Below, piece by piece: positions 1-8,509 of a stretch of 12,266 nt of DNA. Numbering within the stretch: the first letter of the stretch is position 1; every line of letters starts with the position of its first letter. Where the stretch lies: the NCBI GenBank assembly GCA_003024985.2, contig PXIH01S0044896.1. One strand, 5' to 3'. The stretch comes from Euperipatoides rowelli. Taxonomy: Eukaryota > Onychophora > Udeonychophora > Euonychophora > Peripatopsidae. The translations under genes and the position numbers were made by a program. The notes beneath the pieces were generated by a model. That model was not told the DNA's origin. It ran no database searches and was given only the letters and a program-made list of their open reading frames with translations.

Positions 1-47
1 ACACACACACACACACACACACACATACACACACACACACACACACA
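1..47. repeat. (CA)n microsatellite
   Basis: An AC dinucleotide run fills the left edge of the window, with one T interruption at position 26. It starts at the window boundary, so its true length is unknown. It is a simple sequence repeat typical of animal nuclear DNA. Confidence 0.97.
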
Positions 48-929
48 ATGGAAAATTTCATAGCCAAACTGTAGCAATGGATTTGCTTAATATAGACTAC
101 TTTTATGAAACTTGTTTGAATTTTTTTTTTCATTTATAATTTGTTAAGTCTTCTAGCTGACTAATCAAGTGATTGAAATAATATCTTTGCATTGAATTTA
201 TATTTATATAGGATACTTATTATCTTGTTTTCACACGTTTCTTATTCAGTAATAACAGACTTAATAGAAAATGTCACATCATCATTTAAATTTAAATTTC
301 TTATTTTATTTTATGAATGTCATGTTAAATGTTTAAAAAAAAAACCTAACCAGCTGATAGAGTTCTCAAGCAGACATGTCACTTATATGATTTATTGCCT
401 CAACTGGCTATTATTAAAACAAAAATAATATAACAATTTGATTAAAATATTATTCATGTAGACAATTTTATACCATAAAATTATATTAAAATTGAGTAAC
501 GGTAATTTATAATAATTTAGCAAGTTTTAGACTGTTATCACTAATGTTACAATGCAATTATTTAGTTATTAATTACAAATAACAATGGGTGGGATTAACT
601 CCGATTAAATTATTGAATTTTGAGTATAGGAAAAATTCTAATTTGAGTCTATGCTTGCTACAATGAGGGCAAAAAAAGTAAACATTTGAAAGAATATATT
701 ATATTTTATTAGTTACCTATAAATAATAGAATTTGGCATTTGATAGTATGAAACAAAACGTTCAATAATTATGTTAATACATTCTGATTTTTAACAGGTT
801 AAACACATATAGAGTTGTAGATTACATTACAGCTTTTAGTGTATCCATAATTTTATTTACCAGATACAAAAACTCAACTCAGAATACCTGTAACACATTT
901 AAAAAAATGAACTAAGATGACATTTGAAG
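48..929. other. AT-rich intergenic DNA, no gene seen
   Basis: About 880 bases of AT-rich sequence with homopolymer A and T runs. The longest open frame (192-428, +) encodes a low-complexity Phe/Leu/Ile-rich peptide with no recognisable domain, as expected by chance in AT-rich DNA. No inverted repeats with target duplications were recognised. The last 60 bases or so may be the 5' UTR of the LINE that follows, but its 5' boundary cannot be placed. Confidence 0.6.
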
Positions 930-1955
930 ATGGCACTCAAAGGTAGAGAAGATATGTTTAACTTTGATAATGCTATTTTAAACCTTCAAGACAGTACTGA
1001 TAAGTGTGCCTTCTTAAGAGTCTGAGGTATTAGAATGCCAATTTTCAGTCTGTTTATGACAAGAACAGATACTAGGATTATTGTTACTCTAGTTGAAAGG
1101 GACGACATTTCCTCCCTCTACTTCCCTAGTAATTCTAGATACTATGGGATTGATTTCAAAACAAAGGATTTAAAGGGAAGTGTTGAAAATGCTTTCACAT
1201 CTTTTCTTGGTTTTAACTTCCCGAACTTGGGGAGACTTACTTTCTAGGATAGACATTCATGCTCATTGGTTACCCTATGGGCAAAAATCTTTGTTTGCTA
1301 AAGGTCGAATTGGAAGAATATATGAAGGTTCTCAAAATTGAATTTGAGGACTTTATGATAGAAAATGGTTTAATTATAAATCTGGGTGATTGGTATTAAG
1401 GGGTTACCGAAAGAAAACATTTCTAAGGAGAAAATCCCTCATCTGCTAATGGTAGGCTCACGAACAACAATTTTGACAGTGAATGGCTGGCAGCCCATAT
1501 GTTTAAATTGTAATGGTTTGGGCCACAAGTCAACTGAATGTAAACTTTTGTTTTTGTTTTATAAAGGTGATCATGGTGACTGTGCTAGCGATAGCGGTAA
1601 GCAACCTTTTCCAGCTTTGTTTAAATCTAAAGCACATAATATTCTGAAAAATGATGTTGCAGAAGGAGATTTTGAGAAAGAGAAACAAACAAAAAATGGG
1701 GAAAAAAAAAGATGGTAACTGATTCTTTGACAAAATTGGAAAAGTGTGCTGCATTAGTGGTGGCTTGGAGTGAGTATAGCCTAGAGACTGACCCTAGCTT
1801 TACAGCCTGGCAGTCACAAGAGGCATGCACCACTGGATAGTGATAATAGTGGGGATGAAGATGAAAGAATGGACGATGTTCAGATAGTGACACCTGAAGA
1901 ATTTTATAGGAATAACCCTCCCCAGAAATCTCAACCTAGGCGGTCTAACAGGTGA
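930..1955 (+). pseudogene. LINE ORF1 pseudogene (zinc-knuckle nucleic-acid-binding protein)
   Basis: Such proteins bind the element RNA. An N-terminal part reads from the ATG at 930 to the stop at 1245-1247 in one frame, interrupted only by TGA at 1023-1025. A second block (1386-1718) begins with a conserved-looking GLP...PHLLMV stretch and contains CLNCNGLGHKSTEC, a perfect C-x2-C-x4-H-x4-C knuckle. The frame then changes near 1690 and again near 1820. The C-terminus carries an acidic tract (DSDNSGDEDERMDD) followed by a basic end (QPRRSNR) and a stop at 1953-1955. This layout resembles the ORF1 of LINEs whose zinc-knuckle region is similar to ZCCHC3-like proteins. At least one internal stop and three frame changes make it a pseudogene. 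Confidence 0.8.
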
Positions 1956-2149
1956 AAATCAAAAGTAAGTGAAGGAGATTTTGAAAAAGAGAAGTTTGTT
2001 AGTTCAAAAGTAGATATTAAAAGTGTTAATATTGAAACAGTGATAGAAGATAAATGAGTTTTGAAATAATGTTTTGCATTTCTTTTTGGTCAATTGAACT
2101 TTTGATTCTTTAATTCTTTTAAAAAAATATGTTTTGTACCAGTTTTTTT

Positions 2150-5051
2150 TTCAACTGAACATCGTAAATGTCAGAATATTGGTAAAAATAGGGTGAAGTT
2201 AAAAGTCGTAATGAGTAATAAGCCTTCATTCTTTTCCAGGAGACCAAACTGAATAGATCGGAAACTAGAGAAATATGGAGTAGAATTAAAATGGATTATC
2301 ATATTTTTGAGAATCGGCAGAATGGGAAGGCTTTAGGACTTGCTTTTGTGATTCAAAAGAAATACTACCATTTAGTTGAAAAGATAGTAAATCCTAATGG
2401 GAGAGAATGATAATGTATATATGTAATTAGAATGTCAGGGTTGCTATTGTGATGTTCATTTCTTGACTATATTGAAGGATCAACAGATTTTTTACACTGA
2501 ATTGTCAAAAATAGAGATGGTGATTATAATGTCAATTCTATGACGAAGAAAAATAATTTCAATGATTTTCCTCAGACATTGGGTTTAATTGACTTGTTAA
2601 AAGCACACAGACTGGATAATATCCATACCAGATTTGATAATCGTTCGAGTAATAGGCTAGATAGAGTCTAATTTCTGAGGGTTTAAATTGGAATTTTACT
2701 AGTGATCATTGGTTTGTACGTTTCTCTGATGATAGTTTGATAACACTAGATATCCAAGTTCCAAATGTTGCATCTCAAAAATTGTTTAGATGTTTAATAC
2801 CATAGTGGATGGTGATTTGTATAATCAATTTAAGATGACAGCTTTAAAGAGCAATGAGGAAATATTGAATAACATTGATCGTCTGAGTGCGTGATTGTTG
2901 GTTAAACATATTTATAACTTTTTTTGTTGATATAAAAAAAGGAGGTCAAGCAAAAAAGCTAAGGAAATTTGTTAATGATCGAGAAATAAAGGCTACCACT
3001 TGGATCCTCAACTATTTTTTCAGTTAAAGTATAGAATAGAATACTTGGAAATGCAGACTTTCAAACATATATTTATTATGGTATTAAGTGTAAATCTGAA
3101 ATATTCCTATTGGTTAACTCCCATAAATGGAAAGTCCTCTCGTTTTTAAAAAAATAAGAAAAAGGCTTCTAATGTTTTTGCTTTAAAAAATGAATATGTA
3201 GTTTTGACTGATGATTTTAGTATTGATCAGACCTTGCAAAACAATTTTATAGAATATATTGATTCAANGANTTCAAGTGGGGGGGGGGGATAAAGACCTG
3301 TATCAATGTACTTTGATAGTTGTCACTATAAATTTTTCAAGTCGAAGCAGATCCCTACCCTTTATGAGGAGGTAATCTTGGGTTTAAATAATAGCATATA
3401 TCTGGAGGAACTAAATTATGTTTTGAAAAAAGTTAAGGAATTCTCTGTCCTGGGTCTGGATGTGTTAACATACAAAAATTATAAGGTTATGTCAGTGAAA
3501 GAGAGAAAGTTTTCTTGAGCTTTTTAAATCAGTTATTTCAGAGCAGTGACAGAAGGGAGTTTCTTGTTAACCATAAAGGGTGTTCATCAAGATGATAAAT
3601 AAAAGTCAAATCTTGAAGGGTATGTTTCTGATATAGGGCATTGTTGGCCCATTGCCTTGATAAATACTGACTTCAAGATACTTCAGAAGATTTTGTTGGC
3701 TCTTGTGTCCCCATTGATAGAAAAACATTTACCTAATGGTGTCTATGGGGTTAAGGGCAAAACCATGGTTGACAAATGCCTTAATTCAAGGATACCCACT
3801 CTCTTTGATTCTGTATTCGTTCTATTTGCTGGAGTTATATTTAAAGATAAATAGATTCAATAAAGGTATTTGGTTGTACAGCAAAATGGTCAAAGTAAAG
3901 TTATTATCCTATATTGATGATATCACAATAATTCCTGAAAAATCAGCTATTGTTGGTTTCTATAAAGTGGCCAAGGATTTTTTATTGATGACTGAGTCAG
4001 TCATTATTGAAGACAAATCTTATGTCTGGGATATAGATAGTAAAAGGAAAGTCGATTATATGAACTTTAAAGGGACTCATGGGAAAATTTTGGGAATAAT
4101 TTTTCATAGGCATTCTCTGTTGTTTTCTATTCTTAATGACACTCTTATAAATGCACAGGAAGTTATACAAAACATTAGGAAGTATTGTGGGGGCTGGTAT
4201 GAAATAACAAAGTGTATTAATTTATTGGTTATCCCAAGATTTACATTTTATTTGCCTTTTGTCTCTTTTACTAAAGATTTGATTAAAAAATTCAATAGAT
4301 ATATGCAACAGGCTCTATTTGGGAAGTTTAAATATCTCTCAGTTGAGAAAATCTTTAATCCTAAAAGCAAGGGAGGGATCAGATTGATAAATCTGGGCAC
4401 CTTTAATGAAATTGATGTTTATAGCTTTGTATGGGTGAACATTGGTTCAACTTTATGAGAATGTCTCTTCTGTCATTCCGCTTGAAGGTAAAATTTCATA
4501 CAAGAAGTATTTGGGTTATAAAATTGCTAAAAGAAAATTTCGAGGCTCATTAGAGAAAATTTGGGAATAATTTAACGTTTGTTATAAAACTTTTTGTTGT
4601 TGACAATTTCCAAAATTTTATTGTCAAATTTAATTTGAATATTTTGCCTATGAAGACAGGTTGTTGTACTTAGGCATCGCTGGAATCTCTAACACCGATT
4701 GTGAATTTAGATGTGGGACTATTGAAAATGCTGAGCATTCGTTCTGGGTTTGCCCATTTTTGAAGTTCCTATGTAAGTATTTGATTCATAACCTGAACCT
4801 AAAGTATGATTTAAAAGACTTTTGGAGTAAAAGACCCTTTGAATTCTTGCCAAAAAGATTGCACAAATTTTTATGCTGTATTTTTGTTTAACTTGTTGAA
4901 GGTAAAATGCCTTAAAGTCTTTAAAGGGGAAACAACAGGTAGCTTTCTTATTGATTTTTTAAAAGGGGTTCATTATTTGTATAAGGAGGATTTATTTCAG
5001 CTTCCCACAGTTCTCTTTAATAGGTTGTGGGAGTTAAGTATTATGTCTTGA
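2150..5051 (+). pseudogene. LINE ORF2 pseudogene (endonuclease / reverse transcriptase)
   Basis: ORF2 normally nicks target DNA and copies the element RNA into it. APE endonuclease landmarks are visible in separate frames: FQETKLN with the catalytic Glu (2234-2254), GDYNV (2519-2533) and SDHWF (2701-2715), corresponding to the family QET, GDFN and SDH motifs. The linker reads in one frame from about 3150 to 3518 with a single TAA at 3291. The RT begins with a GLDVLTYKNYK block (about 3450) and continues with WPIALINTDFKIL (about 3639-3677), QGYPLS (near 3796) and the catalytic YIDD (3910-3921). It ends with a thumb-like region to 4458 and a C-x3-C...H-x5-C-like patch (4700-4753). A tail frame ends at 5049-5051. 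Motif A of the RT, with the first catalytic Asp, is absent because of an internal deletion near 3785. The element cannot transpose on its own. Confidence 0.85.
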
Positions 5052-5330
5052 TCAGTGGTATGTTATTATCTCTTAGCATTGTTTTTTTTTTCTCCTATTA
5101 TTTTGTTTTTGCTTATTTCTCCCATTCTTTGCATGTATTTTTTGAGTTATAGCACTATGGGAAGTAACTTAGGATTCTTTTCTGTGCTTGAATTATTCAA
5201 GGTTTCTTTCTTGAGGAGTTTCATTTGTAATAGAATCTAAATGTTTCTGATAGGTCCCTTAGAAGCCTACAAGGGATCTTTTATTTGTATATTCTTTTTG
5301 GTTTAGGTCTTAATTAAAAAAACAAATGAA
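5052..5330 (+). other. LINE 3' UTR with terminal hairpin
   Basis: T-rich, stop-dense sequence follows the ORF2 tail. GGTCCCTT (5253-5260) pairs with AAGGGATC (5271-5278) around a 10-base loop, with one mismatch. Such a stem near the 3' end is where many LINE reverse transcriptases recognise their RNA. An A-rich stretch at about 5315-5330 is the likeliest remnant of the tail. The boundary is inferred, not proven by a duplication. Confidence 0.45.
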
Positions 5331-5589
5331 ATACACCATGTTTGTTTGCTCAAAATTTTTTTACAAACATTTGTGATCGTGAGTAGTAAATTTCCACATG
5401 TGCTTCTTTTGTAGCACTAAGAATAATTGGTCTGTAGGCTACTCGATTTGTCACCAAATGTTATTTAACATATCCACTTTTTGGAACTTCTTTAACAAGT
5501 TAATTGATTGTACAGTTGGATCTAAACTTGGATATAAAATATCTCTTGACAGTTATTGGTGACTTGGTTTCCTATCATAATGGTCAGCA
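5331..5589. other. AT-rich intergenic DNA, nothing recognised
   Basis: About 260 bases between the LINE end and the candidate MITE. I see no frame with family motifs, no strong inverted repeat and no RNA gene. Confidence 0.5.
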
Positions 5590-5801
5590 TCTGGATCTTA
5601 GACTCATCAATACACTTTAGCCCAAAAACATCCAATTAGAGGTCGGCTTGAATTCTATCTGCAAGCCAATCTCTGATTGGCTGTTATTTTTTTAATATTT
5701 TTTAATATGCTATAATTAAGTTGGGAATTAGAGTTAGGGTATGGTTAAGGGTAAAAGATTCTTTAATTGGCTGAATGATAATGCTAAGTCTAAGATCCAG
5801 A
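5590..5801. mobile_element. Candidate MITE with 15-bp perfect inverted ends
   Basis: TCTGGATCTTAGACT at 5590-5604 is exactly repeated in inverse orientation at 5787-5801. Weaker inverted similarity continues inward: CCAATTAGAG at about 5631 against CCAATTAAAG read from the other strand at about 5760-5769. The centre holds a small perfect hairpin, AGCCAATC-tct-GATTGGCT. The size (212 bp), lack of coding capacity and inverted ends fit a non-autonomous DNA transposon. No target duplication was found next to the ends, so the family is not assigned. Confidence 0.45.
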
Positions 5802-6654
5802 CACTTGTATATTCTGATCTGCAAGTTGTGCATGCTGGGAATTTTGTAACAGTGTACCCAAGTGTGGGAAAATAACATTTTGAGTTAACAACATGTAGCT
5901 AACTCTTTTTCATTATTGGTTATATTTTTTTTTTCTATATTGAAATTCTTAATCAGATGAAAATTTTTTGGACACACTATATAATGTATATATGTCTGAA
6001 AACAACTGGGCTAAAAGAAACATTTTAAAATTCAGGAGCCTAGTACTTTTAATATTAATCCAAAATTTGCAAAACATTTCCCAATGGACTTTTAGCCTTT
6101 TGAGTTAAAATATACATAGGTTTAATTATGTTTTAGAACATTGAAATATGTTTAAAACTACAGATTTGTTCTCTCCCTTTTTTGCTGACAATATAGCTAA
6201 TTACATTGTGGTGAATTAGAATAACTGGATGTCAAGCAAAATTAATGTATCATACAAGAAAAGTCAAAGTATTAGTAATATTGTTTCGTATTTCCCTTCC
6301 AATGCCATCCCTTTCTAAATCAATACAACAATTAATTGATTAAAAACGTTATGCATTTTAAACATAATGTAGGTGGAGGTTCAACTCATGGATTGCCAAA
6401 TGTTTCTATTTCAAGCTCCCCCCTTAAATATTGAATATTCTCTGATGTTTGTCCAGTCCTTTAGATCACCTGTTAGTCACTCCTTTGTCATCCTTTTCAA
6501 CCATCACTTGACTGCTGTTAATAGTTTTATTTCTGCAAATCCTTCAAGTCATGCTCACCATATTTCCATTTAAGCTAGCTAAAGTAATCAATATGCCACT
6601 AAATCCTAATAAATGTTGTATTATCAATCACAGCTTCCAAAATGGAATATAACC
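5802..6654. other. Intergenic DNA, no gene seen
   Basis: AT-rich sequence without recognisable coding or RNA features. 6373-6580 is a little less AT-rich and has a 66-codon open frame on +, but its translation shows no domain, and neither strand gives a convincing protein. It may be an old repeat that cannot be named from sequence alone. Confidence 0.5.
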
Positions 6655-6765
6655 GCCCTGCAGGGCTAGTTGAATCAGGAGCATCTCCTGACTCGTTGCT
6701 TTGTTGGCCAACTTGCACACCAGATTTCAAAACAATTATCTTCTTTCCCAATTTTCTGGGAAAGA
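6655..6765. repeat. Cluster of four short perfect palindromes/hairpins
   Basis: Four perfect dyads lie in 111 bases: GCCCTGCAGGGC (6655-6666), TCAGGAG-cat-CTCCTGA (6675-6691), GTTGGCCAAC (6703-6712), and CTTTCCCA-attttc-TGGGAAAG (6743-6764, extending one more pair outward). The patch is distinctly GC-richer than its surroundings. It could be the structured end of a mobile element or a structured RNA. Nothing identifies it further. Confidence 0.6.
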
Positions 6766-6800
6766 GCTTTCAATGTACATTAATTTCAAAAGACTAATAA

Positions 6801-6908
6801 TATTGAATGTGTAAATTTTCCTTCAAGAAATTTACTATGTGTGTAATTTTAACTTAAATTTTAATGTTAAGTTATAGAAAAACATAACTATTTTACACAT
6901 ATTCAATG
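6801..6908. repeat. Imperfect AT-rich palindrome with nested hairpins
   Basis: TATTGAATGTGTAAA at 6801-6815 pairs, with a one-base insertion, with TTTACACATATTCAAT at 6892-6907. Nested inside are GTAAATTT/AAATTTAC (8 bp, around 6811-6835) and AACTTAA/TTAAGTT (7 bp, around 6851-6873). It may be a small MITE relic. No target duplication was seen. Confidence 0.45.
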
Positions 6909-7223
6909 AATCAAAAATTGTAAATAATGCTTACATCATCCCATAGGATTAATGAGTTTTAGTGAAATAATTGTAGTTTATATATAAATATTATATGAGT
7001 TCTTACTTCCAATAAACAAAACAATAATAATAATACTCTGGCAAATAGTGATAGTAAACAGAGTGTTTCTTCATTTAAAGTCATTCACATTCAAGTTATT
7101 GTGTAAGCAGAAAGACTACTAGAAACCACATTAACTAAGTTATTTTAATTTTTTTATGTTATGGACTAGCCAGTTCATTGTGTTTTTTATACATCATTAT
7201 ACATATCAAATTAAAGGTTATAA

Positions 7224-7370
7224 ATTTATTTTCATAATAAAATAAGAACAGTTGGCTAATGCTGCCCCATAACAAATCCCCATAGAGATGCCAACATCCT
7301 GTCTTTTCAAAATAATAAATATATAAATGTAGTTATTTATACCAAATTCAAAAATTTGTTTGATGTGTAT
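7224..7370 (-). pseudogene. Inverted fragment of a Penelope-like reverse transcriptase
   Basis: Read on the - strand, 7295-7251 encodes VGISMGICYGAALAN, the same RT block (G-x-P/S-M-G) found in + orientation at 7690. A one-base deletion then shifts the frame before the matching LFLFYYENK segment. At the nucleotide level the 147 bases are the reverse complement of 7611-7762 with scattered differences and small indels. It is a non-functional fragment that forms the left arm of an inverted duplication with a spacer of about 240 bp. Confidence 0.75.
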
Positions 7371-7490
7371 CAAACTAAAGCCTAATTTAATTTTAAAAGT
7401 GAAAATTTTAATTCTTTTAAATAGGTTTCAAAATATTTAACTATAGCCTCTATTATATCAATTAAATAAATAATAACATTTATGCAATGA

Positions 7491-7618
7491 ATACTTTTAG
7501 AATTGTATGGCATTAATTATTTTTATTAAATTGCTTATTTAAGTTATTTAAGTGTTAACTTTTTGTTTATATTCATAAGCTTCTGTTATTATTTTATTTA
7601 TTTATTTGTTATACAAAT
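7491..7618 (+). repeat. Dispersed repeat copy A
   Basis: 7491-7570 matches 9799-9877 in the same orientation with few differences; shared blocks include TTTTATTAAAT, TTATTTAA and GTTAACTTTTT. 7555-7618 also matches 10368-10435 (GTTAAYTTTTT, TTTATATTC-TAAGCTT). The second locus is therefore a copy split by the intervening sequence. It may be non-coding sequence of the Penelope-like element that flanks it. Confidence 0.6.
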
Positions 7619-8155
7619 CAAACATGTTTTTTTGAATGTAGGTATCAATAATAACTACATTTATATATTTAATATTTTCAAATGACAGGGTAGGAGTCCC
7701 TATGGGGATTTGCTATGGGGCTGCAGTAGCTAACCTGTTCTTATTTTATTATGAAAATAAATATGCAGAAAATACTCTTTCATCAGTAAATGCTTTTAGG
7801 TATATTGATGAACTTTTAATTTGTAACTTTATGTCAAATAATTTTGAATTGTAAAGATATATCAAATAACTTAAGCTTAAAATAGTAAAAATTCCTTCCG
7901 CAGTGTTGTTTATTTAGATATTGAAATTAATTTACTAGAAAAAGATTATGGTTTATGATAAACAAAAAATTTTTAATTTTATTATATTTAGTATACCTCA
8001 TAAATTTTGCAATATTTCTGGTAATATGGTTTAGATGTATGTTATAGATATTTGAAAATTTGTAATGTGAAATATTTTGTGGATAATTTATCTTTACTCT
8101 TACTTAATCTTTTAGTCAATGGGTTTTCATAGAAATTGCTTTATAGTTTATATTT
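7611..8155 (+). pseudogene. Penelope-like reverse transcriptase pseudogene (RT core)
   Basis: A fragment of an RT from a second retroelement family, unrelated to the LINE. From 7690 it reads VGVPMGICYGAAVAN, then LFLFYYENKYAENTL, and FRYIDELL at 7795-7818, ending at TAA 7852. These correspond to the family's G-I-P-M-G, ANLFLYxYE and F-R-Y/F-I-D-D blocks. The second Asp of the catalytic pair is Glu (7810-7812). After a frameshift YLDIEINLLEKDYGL follows (from 7911), then YDKQKIFNF...SIPH (from 7954), then RYLKICNVKYFVDN and LLNLLVNGFS (about 8040-8130), matching the downstream order FLDLDI, LYDKRDDFNF, IPH/IP and the helical tail. At least three frame changes make it dead. Assignment to Penelope-like elements rests on these motifs, remembered from the family. 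A related unclassified RT family is the alternative. Confidence 0.7.
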
Positions 8156-8509
8156 TTTTAATATTTATAATATTAATTAATTTTTGAATTTAATGAAGCT
8201 TTAAGTCTATATTTTGTATTTCCTTACAGTATGGCCTTTGTTATGAGCCTGTAAATAGTTCTAAATTTTAAAGATTGTTTAATTTGTCTATTTTGTCATA
8301 TTATTTTTTTTTTAAATAAATTTTTTGAAGGAAATACCATGTTTATTTACAATATTTTACATTTATTTCTATTTAAATTCCAGGTTTTTGTCTCTTCTTA
8401 AAGGCCAGTATTCTCTTCTACGGTATTCCTTTTTTAAGATCTAGGTATCAGAAGTTTATTTTCATTACACACAGCAGAGGAAGGCCAAAAAAAGAATGGT
8501 TGTATGACC
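8156..8509. other. AT-rich DNA between RT relic and TTAA element
   Basis: Mostly T-rich sequence with a possible decayed continuation of the RT relic. A short frame just before the TTAA element reads SRGRPKKEWLYDL (about 8471-8510). I see no intact gene or RNA. Confidence 0.4.

Larger units (their letters stand above)
930..5330 (+). mobile_element. Decayed non-LTR retrotransposon (LINE), L1/Tx1-like organisation
   Basis: A near full-length but inactive LINE. Domains follow in the canonical order: ORF1 with a CCHC zinc knuckle (930-1955), a short spacer, then ORF2 with APE-type endonuclease (about 2150-2830), linker, reverse transcriptase (about 3300-4460), C-terminal Cys/His region (about 4660-4760) and a 3' UTR reaching an A-rich stretch near 5315-5330. 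Both ORFs need several frameshifts and stop read-throughs, so no functional protein is made. An APE endonuclease together with a zinc-knuckle ORF1 fits the L1/Tx1-like part of the LINE tree, but the clade is an inference without a phylogeny. Both ends are approximate. No target-site duplication was identified, which is expected for an old copy. Confidence 0.85.

Noticed and set aside
192-428. 78-codon + open frame in the left AT-rich region
   Set aside because: The translation is low-complexity and hydrophobic with no domain, and the codon content follows local AT bias. It is expected by chance.
1530-1893. Two - strand open frames opposite LINE ORF1
   Set aside because: They are antisense shadows of the zinc-knuckle and acidic-tail coding sequence.
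5055-5240. 61-codon + frame after ORF2 that looks like a membrane peptide
   Set aside because: It is T-rich 3' UTR giving Phe/Leu/Ser runs, with no family motif, and lies beyond the natural end of ORF2.
5708-5755. Telomere-like TTAGGG motif in the candidate MITE
   Set aside because: Only one TTAGGG and a degenerate neighbour are present. This is not a telomeric array.
6373-6573. 66-codon + open frame
   Set aside because: No recognisable domain on either strand, with no splice or start context to support it.
5310-8360. Similarity between 5328-5350 and 8332-8350 (GAAATAC...CATGTTT)
   Set aside because: The shared stretch is short and AT-rich and flanks do not align convincingly. It could be chance or a shared LINE tail, but cannot be decided by eye.
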